Under the pieces are notes generated by a model. It was not told where the DNA came from. It worked only from the letters and a program-made list of their open reading frames with translations, and did not search any database. The position numbers and the translations under genes are program-made. Positions 1 to 12,500 of a stretch of DNA of 64,000 nt are shown here, one piece after another (the first letter of the stretch is position 1; every line of letters begins with the position of its first letter). The stretch is from Costus lasius. Taxonomy: Eukaryota > Streptophyta > Magnoliopsida > Zingiberales > Costaceae. The DNA lies in the NCBI GenBank assembly GCA_027563935.2, contig CM050450.1, forward strand, positions 10,089,957 through 10,153,956, written 5' to 3'.

Positions 1-901
1 AAAAAAATCATTAGGTAGAAATGAAGAGTACATAAGAGTATATAATAAGATAAACTTGGTAAAACCCAATAGTGACGACCCTAACTCACTAACCACTCTA
101 TGTATCTAACACTCATCCTCAAGCTTAGAGCATATACGTTAAACATGCCTTGTTTGTTACATAAGAACTGAAAGCAAGATATGTGACACTGTTTTGGTGA
201 AGATTTGTAAGTTGGCCTCTTGAGCTGGTGTAACGAGTGCTTTGATCTAGCATTACATCCCAGGTGGTAATCAACTTCATTGAGTTACGTTTCTATTTGA
301 ATTTCTTTAGCCGAACCCTGAAATTTATGGCATTAAAAAAGAGGAGTATATATGTATACATAATGAAACCAATCCCGTAAAAGAAGCAATAATGTCAAAC
401 CTACTAACTCACTAGCCAAGCTAAGTATTCAACATTTTCCCTCAAATTACATGCCCGTCTTGTTATATAAGAAATAAAAGCGGGCATGTAAAAGTGGTTT
501 CGTGAAGGCATCTGAAATGATATTATTTGGTATTCTTAGCTTTTATAAAAAGTACTAATCTGCATTGGCATAACAACATCTCGTATAAAGTGCCAATCGA
601 CTTTAGTTTATGTGGTTCCTAATGGAATTCATGCTGATGAAGCTTAAAGAATTTATTACATTATATGAATATATAATGAAATTAACGCAATAAGAAAAGA
701 TCAATAGTGAAAAACCACTAATCTGCTAACTAATGTATCCAACACCCCCCCTATGTTGCACATGCATAAATTATTGCATAAAAAAATAAAGCAGAAAATA
801 TGGAAGAAATTTGGTGAAGACATTCACAGGCTAGTTTTAAGTTGGTATAAAGAATATTGATATGCTTTAACATTCAATTTGGTTTTCTCAGGGAAAATAG
901 G
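1..901 (-). repeat. Degenerate Ty1/copia-like LTR ends, several partial copies
   Basis: Three related blocks lie near 20-115, 330-430 and 650-760. Each reads roughly 'atgaatatataatga...caatagtga...ctaac...gtatccaacac' and each is followed by a C/T-rich run. Read on the minus strand, a purine run precedes TGTTGGATAC or TGTTAGATAC, which is the usual order of polypurine tract then LTR start in plant copia elements. A fourth copy is at 6270-6390. No intact reading frame is present. The assignment to copia rests on the LTR-start and polypurine pattern only. Confidence 0.45.
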
Positions 902-1514
902 GTTGCTAGCAAGGTTGTCAAAAATGCGTTCTGGGTCTTAGGATCTTCCGATCCTACAACCCAAATTAGACAAACCGTTTCGGAATGAATGTAGGATCTA
1001 AAATATGGTAGAATCTTACGATCCCACGATCTGGGTCTTAGTATCGGGTAGGATCTTACGATCCCATCGATCCTACTCGATCATAAGTTAATAAGTAAAA
1101 TGAGTTTATATTATACTAAAAATCAATAATCTATTATGTTAAAAGCTTTTAATTGATGTGATGTAATTTTTTTATCTTTAATTATTATTATTTACTCTTT
1201 TTTTTACCAATATTCATCAACAACTTAAGCTCGTTATCATCTATAACTATATTTTTCTACTTTAATTATTTATTAGAATAAACTTTATAATATTTGTTAT
1301 TGTCATTTTATTATTATTATAATGTATATTTTTATTTTCATCATGTTTCATGTTTTTATTTGTTGTCTTCATTTCACTACATGGCTTTGTTGTTTCTAGT
1401 TTCATTGTACACCTTTATTATATTCATTTTTTATTAACTTATCTCCATCATTATCACTTCACAAATATTCAATTTCATTATTTTATACTATACAATTAAT
1501 ACATCTGAATAATA

Positions 1515-1515
<1 letters not shown>

Positions 1516-1555
<40 letters not shown>
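1516..1555. repeat. (TA)n microsatellite
   Basis: About twenty uninterrupted TA units inside the hAT-like element. Likely length-polymorphic. Confidence 0.95.
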
Positions 1556-1560
<5 letters not shown>

Positions 1561-1673
1561 AAATACTAAATATATTTTTTATTTTTATTATTTATTACTT
1601 ATTAAAATTATTTTTTTTACTCCTTAAGTCCCTAATTAGAAACCACAACCCTGACACCAACTCCACACACGTA

Positions 1674-1691
1674 CCCCCCCCCCCCCCCCCC
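1674..1691. repeat. Poly-C homopolymer (18)
   Basis: A run of 18 C residues inside the hAT-like element. Its length is prone to sequencing error. Confidence 0.9.
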
Positions 1692-1771
1692 TTCTTTCTT
1701 CTTAAACGACGCGAGTCAACAACAAAGTCGTTCCTAGGCAGGATCTCGATCCTGACAACTTTGGTTGCTAG

Positions 1772-2283
1772 CACCGCAGGTTGCATACCAATTATCATAG
1801 TTCATTGTCATAGCATAAAGCAAGGGGACCATAAGTCTTTCAGTTGGTTAGAGAGTCACACAAGTAGTATGTCAGTATGTCGTATACTTGTACTACACTT
1901 CACCACTTGATCTTGCCACTATATTTTATTTTTATGGGCGTAAAATCTAAAAATGAAAGTGACATGCATAATCAACATTCTAACCAAATCTTTCGTTTGA
2001 GCAATCTCTTTCCAAGAACACTTTTTAAGTAATGCAAATTACACAAATTAGTTTCCTATGAAGTTTACTATGGTTATTGCATGTGTTAATTGACAATATC
2101 AACAACAGAGGAAGTGTTAGTCTTGTGACAATAGGTGAGATAAACCTTTTATATCAATTGATGATATCTAGTAGGATCAATCACATTTGAAATCACTTTA
2201 GCTTTCAATCTGAAATGGAAGGGGTTTCACTTGGTTTTTATCCACTGTGACCACTATCCTCTAGAAGATCAATGGAGTAAGGG
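1772..2283. other. Unassigned spacer
   Basis: AT-rich sequence between the hAT-like element and the LTR element. No gene or clear repeat is seen. Confidence 0.5.
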
Positions 2284-5006
2284 TGATATTGATATGGGCC
2301 TAATGCTATTAGTTATAAATTGGGTCTGGGTTAATGGGTTAGACTTGATTTGTGAGGGTAGGAAATATTAGGGTTTGGGGTTTGCGAGGAGTATTTTTTA
2401 AGAGTTGTTTCTTCTTTTTGTTAGAGCATGCGCTTGGCACGAACTCGTTGAACTTGTTAGATCTCCAAGACAAAGATAGTTATATCAATTGGTCGGATCG
2501 ATTGTTGGAGCCTTAGTCCTTTGGCGACAAACTAAGGTGGAAGGCGTCAGAGATCTCGTGATCAAATGTTTTTTTGACAAAGGAGGAAGGTCCGGATCTG
2601 CTGTCGAATCTGATTGGTAGGAAGATGCGGGTCATAGCTACAACAGCCATTGTCATTATCGGTGGAAACCTCAGCAGCGGCATGATGTGAAGAATGTAGT
2701 GTGGCAGGAAAAGTGTGGTGAGAGGTGTGAGTGGGTCCAATTGGCGGGTGGCGAGTGGTTGGAGTAGGGTGGCGAGTGGTTGGAGTAGATCTGATCAACA
2801 ACCACACAAGGCGAGTTGATCCGGTTGATAGTCATGTGGGGCGAGCAGCTTATTAGATTTGTCGGAGTGTGCATTGTAGTGAGATTTACTATGCACTATG
2901 CGTGGTCGTCTCCATTGTCAGTTGATGAGGTGTTGTGTAGGTTTGGTGGATGAGGCAATGTGTGGCGAAGATTAGAGGCATGACAGCGGGAGTAAGAGGA
3001 GGTTAGGGTTTGTGGAGAGGAGAAAAAAAGTAAAAAAAGTGGCAGGAGGGAAAAAACATTGAAAGTAACTAAAAGCAACAACTGTAACGACACAATGATG
3101 ATGAGGGGAGAGGCATGACTAGGAGCACTTGAGAAGACGGTAGGGAAATGCAGAGCTCCTTTGCGGTGCAAGCGGAGTTTCAATCGGTAGGAGAGGAAAG
3201 GAGGTTGGAAGTCTTTATGGTGGCTAAGGAACGACAATTGAATTAAAAAAAGATAGTAGAGATTACTCGGTGCCAGGTGGAGATAGATCGTCGCCTCAAA
3301 GTTTTGGATGAGATAAAATTTACTGGCGGAACTAGTGAAGGAGAGGAGGGTGGACCTAGGGAGCTCCCAACATCCACTAACCATAGCCCTTACAGTGAGT
3401 TGCACCGTCCACCATCAATCCATGAGGAGCACTAGTCTCCACTAGACTCAGGCCTGAGACCTAATATTATGAGCCTTGGTTTTAAAAATTGGTCTTGTAG
3501 CTCAGTCCGATTAGCTACAAGACTGGTATGAATAGTGTATACCTGGTATGAATAGTGTATACCAATACTATGCTACAGTGATTTTGTGCGTAGCAACACA
3601 TGCTATAGTGAACTGGTCTCGTAACAAATTGGAAATTTCAGTCTAGTTATTTCAAACACTATTATGAGCATCTACACTAAAGATGGTATTCGCATAGGGG
3701 GAGCACATAGAGATGGTAGTTGGAGAGGAAAAATGATGGACCCAAGGTGCATGGAATTAGTGAGATTTGACATAGCTGACTCGATCGGGTGGATAGCATT
3801 GCCAGAATAATATTTTGACACCTAGGGAACAACTAAAGAGTACATGATCCCAATGTCCTTTGTGAGCATAGAAGGTCAGGTGGGCCATTGGTTTAGACGG
3901 ATAAAGTGGAGAATTTCCAACCTCACTTTGGAAATATTGAAAGAAGAAATGTTGCAGTCGAATTGTAAATTTCTAGTCACCGTTGTATGTGCGCATGTGA
4001 CAGCCCTTTGAACAAGGACACATTACTATTTTAGTGTAGGTGGCTGCTTATGAGGAGATTGTCTTACAAATACTCGATATTCCTAATCAACAATACGGGA
4101 GATTCTTTTTGAAGGGATTATATTATGACATTAGAGAGAAGATGCAAGCATTTTTCGCTCCCGCTCTCAATATCATGAGTCATGATACTTACTCGCATCA
4201 TTAAAAGGGAGATGACACAGGGAGTTGAGCAGAAAGGGTAAATAGGGGTAGGAGTGATGAGCAAGAGCCATTCAGGATCTACAAACTACTTTTGGGGAGG
4301 AAACTCTCTCTCATACCCAGCATTGTCTTGTTTGTCTTTTAAGGGCTGTTGCAACCCATATTGACCCATAGTGTTTCTCAACCGAAAGGAAGTATTTGTG
4401 TCAGCACCAATTCATGACACAAGTAGAGGGAAGAGAAGGTAGCCTATCTCATGTAGGCTCCTGGGAAGTGGAATATTAGCATAGCCCGCCTGAGTGACCC
4501 ATGAGAGGGACTGACCTATGTTGTACTACAACTATATCAACAAAAGAGAAAAAAAAGAGTAAAAGGGTTGTATTTTATTATGATTGACTTTACCACTTGA
4601 TGTACTAATACAGGAAATAAGAGTTTCCTAAAATGGGAATAAGAGTTTTTGTTTGATTTTATTCCAAGGGAATGATGACGTCAAAGGGGCCGAAGGAGGG
4701 ACGACGCATGAATGTGGGGCGGCAATAATTCTGGGTTCTGAGTAATGAAAATAATTGTTGAGTTGGCAAATAGCTTTGCCCCCAAGCTGGTGTTCCTGAG
4801 GGCACTGTTACAAGTCCAAGTCCAATTCTAATAGTAATAAACTAGATTCGAGTGGATGAGTTAGGCCTAGTTTGCAAGAGTAGGAGAGTAATATGTATTA
4901 GAGTTTGAGGTTTGAGAGGGGTATTTTTTAAGAGTTGTTTCTTTTTTTTAGGACTGTGTGCTTGGCACGAACTTGCTGGATCTCAGGCCAAGCGATAGTT
5001 GAATGA
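2284..5006 (+). mobile_element. Gag-only LTR retrotransposon remnant
   Basis: Two diverged direct repeats of about 200 bp, near 2284-2487 and 4806-5006, share a 'gagtttg/gggtttggggtttg...gtattttttaagagttgtttctt' core followed by 'gcttggcacgaac'. They are read as old LTRs. Between them, around 3770-4250, the plus strand encodes broken gag-like sequence (EGQVGHWF, then KEEML) resembling the retrotransposon gag domain. No protease, reverse transcriptase or integrase is recognised, so the element is non-autonomous or internally deleted. The exact LTR edges are uncertain and no target duplication was found. Confidence 0.55.
3700..4260 (+). pseudogene. Degenerate retrotransposon gag
   Basis: Frame-broken plus-strand translation contains FVSIEGQVGHWFRRIKW-like residues and a downstream leucine-rich capsid-like stretch. 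This matches the layout of plant Ty3/gypsy gag (Retrotrans_gag). Several stops and shifts are present, so it is not functional. Confidence 0.5.
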
Positions 5007-6560
5007 GTGAGCATGATATGGAATTTCAATGTTCAAGTAATAAAGGTATTGAGGCCTATAGTAATAAAGTAATCATCTAGTTGTTAGTTCAAAATTTGTC
5101 CAATCCTGATCCCCTCCATCCCAAAAGATCACCTTGGTGCTCTCATCCTCATCCCAACCCCCTCATCACCCCTAGATGAAAAGGCCTGTCTCCTGATAAT
5201 GGATGACGATCGGAAGAGTTAATGTAGGGGAAAGGCTCAACAGATTAGTTGAACGGGGATCCATCTCAGTAGCAACTCTGGTGGGTGGGATTTTGCTGCC
5301 AGAGAAACAGACCTTTTGATTGAAGAGGTGACTATGAACGTGGAGTTGGTAGGAAGCAATGTAATTTCACTAGAGCAGAGTTACTGATGACTTCTATCTG
5401 GCAAGAAGTCTTCGTGATGCTTATGGAGACTAGTCAATTCACCTCACTTGTCTTTTAAAGTAGATTATTACTTATCAAATATCTATTTTCCATCTTGTTT
5501 GAGTATGCAAATATCTTCATAGATATTGTAAGTGCTGCACATATTATAATCTAATGAGTAGGTGGAAGCAAGAACATCGGTTCAAGCAATATTAGGTTCC
5601 ATGCAGCTAAGGAGATATGTGAGGACAGTATAATCATTAATTAGAACACTGTCATGGGCGATATGATGCATCCTTGAAGTCCAGAGGAAGAGAATCTTCT
5701 TCCCATAGGGTCGACAAAGTAGCTGAGAGATCTAGCCCAAAAGAAGTAATTGATATTGTTGACCATAGGGCTTGCGATAAAGTAATCCATTGGATCCATG
5801 GAAAGGTGGAGATATTAGAGAACTAGTGATTGTTTTTGGATAGAAATTAAATTCTAAAATAAATAAAGACACTGGTAGGAGGGGACAACCCTATAGAAGT
5901 TAGTGAAGAGAGCCATGGCATACACTACCCCTAAAAAGGAGTGTTTGGTGAGAAGGGAGGATGGTGATCTTGGCAAAGAAGGGAGACGTGTGGCAGCTGT
6001 GCTTGCAGAGAAGTGGAGAGAAGCGAGGTGGACAATTGATATGTGATGAGGTGGTAGAGGGAGAAGAGACATGTGGTGGAAAATCAGGGGAAGGAAAGTG
6101 TGGAGGCAGCAGAAGGCAGCGGCTGGTCAGGAGGGAGTGTGAGGAGGAGAGGTGGAGGCAGCAGCACTGATTTGGCTCGCTGTAGGCTGCCGCTGAAGCA
6201 ATTCTGCAGAGGAAGAATAGGGCAGTGATAGCGAGAGTAGAAAACTAGGGTGTACTAGGTTGTAGCTCTAATAATTTATTATATGAGGAAAGAAGAGTAC
6301 ACATGAATATATAATGAAAACTAACCTCTAAGAAACCCCACAATGACAAACCTTCTAAACACTAACCAATCTAGGTATCCAACACCGTTATGACTCATGG
6401 AACTCTATTTTATTCTACATTTTAGTTCTATCTTTGTATCTCTGTGCTTGTGATGCTTTGGTTTGCTCATTTCCTGTCAATTAAATTTGTTCTTATCTAC
6501 ATCTTGCATCATATCCTGTGAGAAAATAGTTCTATTAATTTCTTTATTCTTCTGCAACAG
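5007..6560. other. Unassigned repeat-like DNA upstream of the eIF2B-beta exon
   Basis: No further eIF2B-beta exon is recognisable here. The 5850-6240 part is purine-rich on the plus strand and gives short overlapping frames without family resemblance. A fourth copy of the copia-like LTR-end motif lies at 6270-6390. The last stretch before 6561 is the 3' end of an intron with a T-rich tract and a CAACAG acceptor. Confidence 0.5.
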
Positions 6561-9500
6561 TTATGTCCTTTGTATCCACACAACCCTGAGGTTCTTCTGA
6601 ATGAGCTTAAATGCCCTTCTGATTTGCTGGATTTTGGAGAATTTTCAGATTGTATGGATTATGGTAGTTTGGGTGGTTCTCCTCTTCTTCATATTGTGAA
6701 TCCTACATTTGATTATGTGCCGCCAAAGCTCGTTAGCCTTTTCGTCACTGATACGTAAGTTTATTTATGTTCTTTTCTACTATTATACACATCCTAAAGG
6801 TGCAAACTTGCTGACAACTTGTTTTTGTCTCTGCTAGTACACTCAAATTTACTTAGAATACCATATCGTTTCATTTTGGCGTATGATTCATTTGTTTGCA
6901 TAATTTACTCAACCTTTTTCTTATAAACATATATTCAATTGTCATTACTGAAGTAAATGAACATTTTAGCCTGGATTATAATCTAATTTATGGATATGGA
7001 TGATTGGATATGCTTAGGAAAAATAAAAGATGCTAATACGTTTGTTTACATACCTAAAACAGCCTCCACCTTCAGCATAGCATGATTTTTTATTTGGCAC
7101 AGATCTTGAAAACTTGACAGGCGGAGCCTACCCGAGGTTTTAAATTTCATTACTGAGATCTGTCTCAGTCCAAACTCGGACTGTAACATACTGATGTACC
7201 AAGTACATGTCTTGAAGGCATTGGTGCAATAACACAAGTGTGTCGGGTACGGCTAATCAGTGGAACCAGTGCATCTTATCTGTACTACATGGTATAGAAT
7301 GAGATACGAATCTATCACTTAACAGCCAAATCCAAGTGGTCATACAATAATTTGTGGCATCCATTACCCCACCACCAAAATCAACCTTTCTTGGCAGAGA
7401 TAATCTTGTTATGAACGCATAGCTCCTTTGACTATATAATCATTCCACATCTTAATAAAATTTATACTGTAAACTATTTAAGGACTTCTATCTATTAGCG
7501 TTTTTAATGAATCTATATTGCTTTCTCACAAATGAAACATATACTTTCTATTATAGGAAATATGTGATTTTGTCCAAATACATGAAGACTAGAGTTTAAA
7601 ATAGTAGTTGACGTTTTGCAGCCAATCCGGAACATATTGGTCCAAGTCATGAATGGTACATGAATCTTTTGGATGCCAGGGTCTAGTGAATAGCGAGTGA
7701 GATTGTTATGCCCAGCATACAATGTGTCGGTATGTCCAATATGCTTGGTTAATATATCAATGTGTACCGGTTCGAGCTATGACCAGCTCAAGCTTTAAAC
7801 CAAGATCAAGACAAGTAAGTCATGAGCAATATTGTTAAAAATGTGATCTGGGTCGTACGGATCTCCGACCCTACGACTCAGATTAACTAAATCGATCTGG
7901 ATCAATACATGAGTGAGAACGGTTGGATCACCCTTCCAAATTATAGGATTGGATGGGATTGTCTGATCTCACCAATCCAATTAAGTTGTTGTTTCCTCGA
8001 CCATCATCGCATACCCCCTTTGAAACTCACTCATCATCTTTCTCTAGGTTTGCCTACTACTCATGCTATCTGCCCTTCACTCTTCCTTGCTTGCCATATC
8101 ACTGGCAACTCCCAGCCTACGATCTAGGTTTGTCCACCACATCGCCGCTCTTTCCCGTCGATCGCCGCCATCTCGCTTTAGATTTCTCTCCCTCCAATTT
8201 GTTTGCTCTCTGGTTGGCTCGCCATCTCATAGTGGATGCCATCGCATTCCACTCTTGACATCACTTGTTGTGCTCCAAATGAACTGGCTGCTCGCTTGCT
8301 CTTCCTTTGGCTCACCATCTCATAGTGGACGCCACGATAGTCCACTCTTGACATCACTTGTTGTATCCCAACTGAACTGGCTGCTCTCTTGCTCTTCCCC
8401 AACTCACCAATTTGAGTTTGAGTTTTGATTAGTATGACCTTATGAATTTCCTAATATTTCATATTTATACTTAATTATCCATTTGGTTGTATTATTAAAT
8501 AGTTTGTTTTCGTTAATATGATTTCCTTTATTTAAATATGTTGCGTGCGAATAGTTATAAAATATATAATTTTGTTTATTACTTCAAAATATTTTGTCCC
8601 TTACTAGTTGATAGGTAATATTATTTATTGTTATTTATTTTTATTATAATATTTATATTTCTCTTAATATATAAATATATTTTTTAAAAAAATAATTTTT
8701 TTACCTTTGGTGGGATTTTATGATCTTGCGCTCCAATCTGATCCTAGAATATGGATCTTAACAACCTTGGTCAAGAGCCATCCACATATTACTTCACTAT
8801 TTAACATGGGTGATTTTAGCTGATAGAGATAGAGTGATAAAGGCTTATGTTTCAAATTATTAAGAGTTTGGCTCTGCCTTGCTAAGCTTTAATAAAATCC
8901 TTCGTTTACTAGGAAAGACGGATAAAAAACAAAAGAAAATAGGAGTGATGAAAATGAGCAAAATTCCTCATTTTCAATCCCCCCTAGTCGGGTGGAAAGA
9001 GCAGCGGATATGGACGCAAGGAAGGATTTTAATAAAATTCTTTTTATTTTCCTTACAAGTAAACATAAGGAAGAATTTTATTAAACACTCTCTTATCCAT
9101 CTAAATTTTCTTTCCTCTCAAGTTTCTCATCCCTCTAAAATTCTATCCTTCCTAGTAAACACACCCTAGGGGCCACAAAATGCAATATGCATGTGCGGTC
9201 TTTTTGTGTACCATTTCATGTGTTGCTTTAGCTGGCATGATATGCAACTCTACCAGAATGCTGTCAGATAAGTGAATTAGGCTAATACATTTCATATACT
9301 ATGAGAAAACTGTCCTAGAAATAAGCTGGATATGTGTGAATAGGTTTATGAGCTCCTTGCTTTTTTTTAGTTCGCGTCAACTCTATGAAAAGGAGTTAGA
9401 GAACAAATTGCCTGAATTTAATCTGTACTGAAATTCTGGTTCAGCAGACACTTTTACATTAACATATAGCTACCTTTTTTATGCTGTTGTTGCCTGCTTC

Positions 9501-12500
9501 CTGACGCTAGTTGTCTCCATTTAGTCTTACTCTTAACAAAATGGATAGCTTCCGTACCACTAACACTGAGTTTACTTGGATGGACGGAAAGTGCAAAGGA
9601 AAAGAAAGAAGAAAAGAAAGGAAAAATAAACGGATACAATGTATTATAGGTTTTCCTTCTTTGTGTTTATATTGAAAGAAAGAAAGTTTGAAGGATTAAT
9701 ATATGCACTTCAATTTTTATTTTTTTCACTCATATTACATAAATACTATTAATATCATAAAATTATTAAATATTAAATATTAAATATGAGCAGCGGTGGC
9801 GAGAACGAGCCGTGGTGGCGAGAACGAGCCGTGGCGGCGAGCTCAAATAGTAACGGGGAGGATGAGTAGTCGAGGAAAGCTCATAGTGAGCGACGGTGAA
9901 AAGCGAGATGTGAAGTTAGGGATAGTTTTAGCTTTTCGCTTGATTTTGGCGGAAGCAAATGGAGGGATTAATGCCTAACTTTCCCTTCTAAACTATCTAT
10001 CTTCCCAAGTAAACAAGTCTATACTTCTTTCCTTCCTACTTTCTCTTCTTTCATTATAACTTTCCCCCCAAGTAAAAAACCCTAAAAGTAAAGAGCATTT
10101 CAAGAATTTATAAGTTTCTTTTGTCAAATTTCACAAACTACTATAACTTGTGTCTGGAACTATATAAATAATACTATGCATTATTTTTTTTTAATTTTCA
10201 TATCTAGCCTTTTCCTCTTTCCATGTAAAGTGCCCACATGATATTATGGTTAGTAGATACCAGGAACTTGCAGTTAATTGTGAATGGATTGGAAGGTATC
10301 ATCAGGGTCAGAAAAGCCCATATTCAACATCCCTTTGAAGGGGATAAAACTTGTAAGCGCCTGGGGGCGCTGAAAAGGTAAAAAACGGGGACATCACACC
10401 CCTTAAAAACATGATTGAGATGCGTGCATTAATGTTTGGGATTTCGTGCAAGCTTTAAAAAAAATATAAAAACATTAATGCATGCATCTCAAGGTGTATT
10501 AAAGGGGTGTGATGTCCCCGTTTTTCACCTTTCCAGTGCCCCCGGGCGGTTACAAGTTTTATCCCTTTGAAGGCATCACTAGCTTTAGTAACGTTTTCCA
10601 TAAAGTTACTGTCAATTCTCCATGCAATATTACATGATGTAAAGTCTTTCCTATGGGTTTGCCCAATTGCTGCAACGGGAATGTTTGGATACACTCACCT
10701 TTTGAACATTTCACTAGTGTCATTTTCTAGATCACTGTTAAACAGAACTTGTGAGTGTTAAAATAGCAATTCCTTTGCTGTGGTCCAGTTGCTGTAGAAA
10801 GGACATTGTATTGGCTGTAAATTATCTTCAAATGATGACTGTTCTTCAATTACTTTTCACTAAAACAGAAAGCCTACCCTCCTACCAAGGTTTTACACCA
10901 CTTCACAACATTTTTGTTCTTATTTCGCATCCCACATATATCAAACAATAAGAATGCTCTGGCCATTCATTCCACTTGCTTCAACTCAATCTTTGTTAAT
11001 AACCCTCCTCATCGCCCAACAAAAATTTCTTAGTTTATAGCTTTTAAAGGTTTAAAATGTTTGTATTAATATTAATAATTTTTGAAAAACTAATGTTAGA
11101 TAAAAAGATTGTTCCATGTTTGATTAGAGCTTTGAGCTGGTTCGGAAATCCAAATATAATATACACGTAACCAAACAAAGGGTCACTTGCGAAAGATCTG
11201 ATAAGCAGACTATCAGACTATCACGGGCTCGACACTACTTTTAAAGCATCGTGCGTTTTCATCATTCTCAATTTGCAATGACACTTGGAAGTAACTTGAC
11301 AAACAAACAGACAACATTTCAAAGCTTTCAGATGTTTGATAAAAAATTGTTTGAAAAACATGTGTAATGACAAAGTGACATTATTATTATATTATTATTT
11401 TTTCTCTTTGGCATGCTATGACATGGTATTACTTAATACAAGTCTTTTTATACAACCATAAACCATTATATTATCATGCATGAACAATATGGTATTTGTA
11501 TATGTAGATACATTCAAATTGTCTGCCAGGAAGGTTTATGTTATATGTACACATTGTCCTGCTTTGATTACATCAGCCAAGAGCTCTATAATGTTTGCTA
11601 ACTGGGACTAATCTGGCTTAAACCATCTTGGTTGGTTGGAATAGTTTATGCCAAGGTTTCAAATATGGGCAGATATAAGTCTGGGCATCGGCACACTTGG
11701 ATCGAGCCCTACCCATCAAGTTTATCCTGCAAACTTGTTTTACCCCAAACTAGGATCAATAGGATACCTCTAAAGGAAATTAAATTGAAAGCATCTATTT
11801 TTCAAATATAAATAATTGAAATCTTAGCTTGTTAGTATAAGGCCTTCTAAAATAAAATGAATGGTGTACACCAGAGTATGTAGGATGATCTTGATTGTAA
11901 TACCTGAAATTCCCACTCAAGGCTAATCCTAAGGCATGTGAAAATTGATAGCTTTCACTTGAATTTGACTGTCTAATCTTATATGACTAATTGTAGTATC
12001 ATATACGAAGTAGAGGTTCACTCTTCGTTGTTTTATGTTTTATTTATTAATATCATCTAACATGTATTTGCACTCTCTCTTGTATTGATTTGCTTTTGCC
12101 TTCACTGGCGACAACTAGCATTAGTAATGGAGCTATAATACCTAAGATGCTAGTCGTGGATGTTGGATTCAAATTGTAAATAAGGAGTCTTCATAGACGA
12201 TACAAGGGAATATACAGGTTGATACAGCCATCAACTGAAGCAAAATGATTGAGTACTGGTCTGACCAATCACTTGTCTGGTACATAGCCTGGGTGGTATG
12301 GATTTAGTTTCTAGTAACTGGCTTAGACCAAGGGTTCCAAAACCTGTTTGACAGTTGATCTGATGCACCTGAACTGCACAATGGTTAACAAAGCACCACT
12401 GCACCAGTACCAAAAATACTGCATTATACTGCTAATGTTTTTAGTCTCTGGTGATATGCGAGGATGAGTTATAAGTGTCCCGCTACACAGCTAATGAGAG

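Larger units (their letters stand above)
910..1763. mobile_element. Non-autonomous hAT-like element with perfect 8-bp target duplication
   Basis: The ends are imperfect inverted repeats: CAAGGTTGTCA on the left and TGACAACTTTG on the right. The element is flanked by the identical 8-mer GTTGCTAG at 902-909 and 1764-1771. An 8-bp duplication with short terminal inverted repeats is typical of hAT elements. The interior is AT-rich and non-coding, with 'gatcctacgatccc'-type motifs near the left end, a TA microsatellite and a poly-C run. A second family member is at 7827-8769. Confidence 0.8.

Noticed and set aside
2896..3405. 169-codon minus-strand frame
   Set aside because: Low-complexity Leu/Ser/Phe-rich translation opposite the gag-only retrotransposon; no homology.
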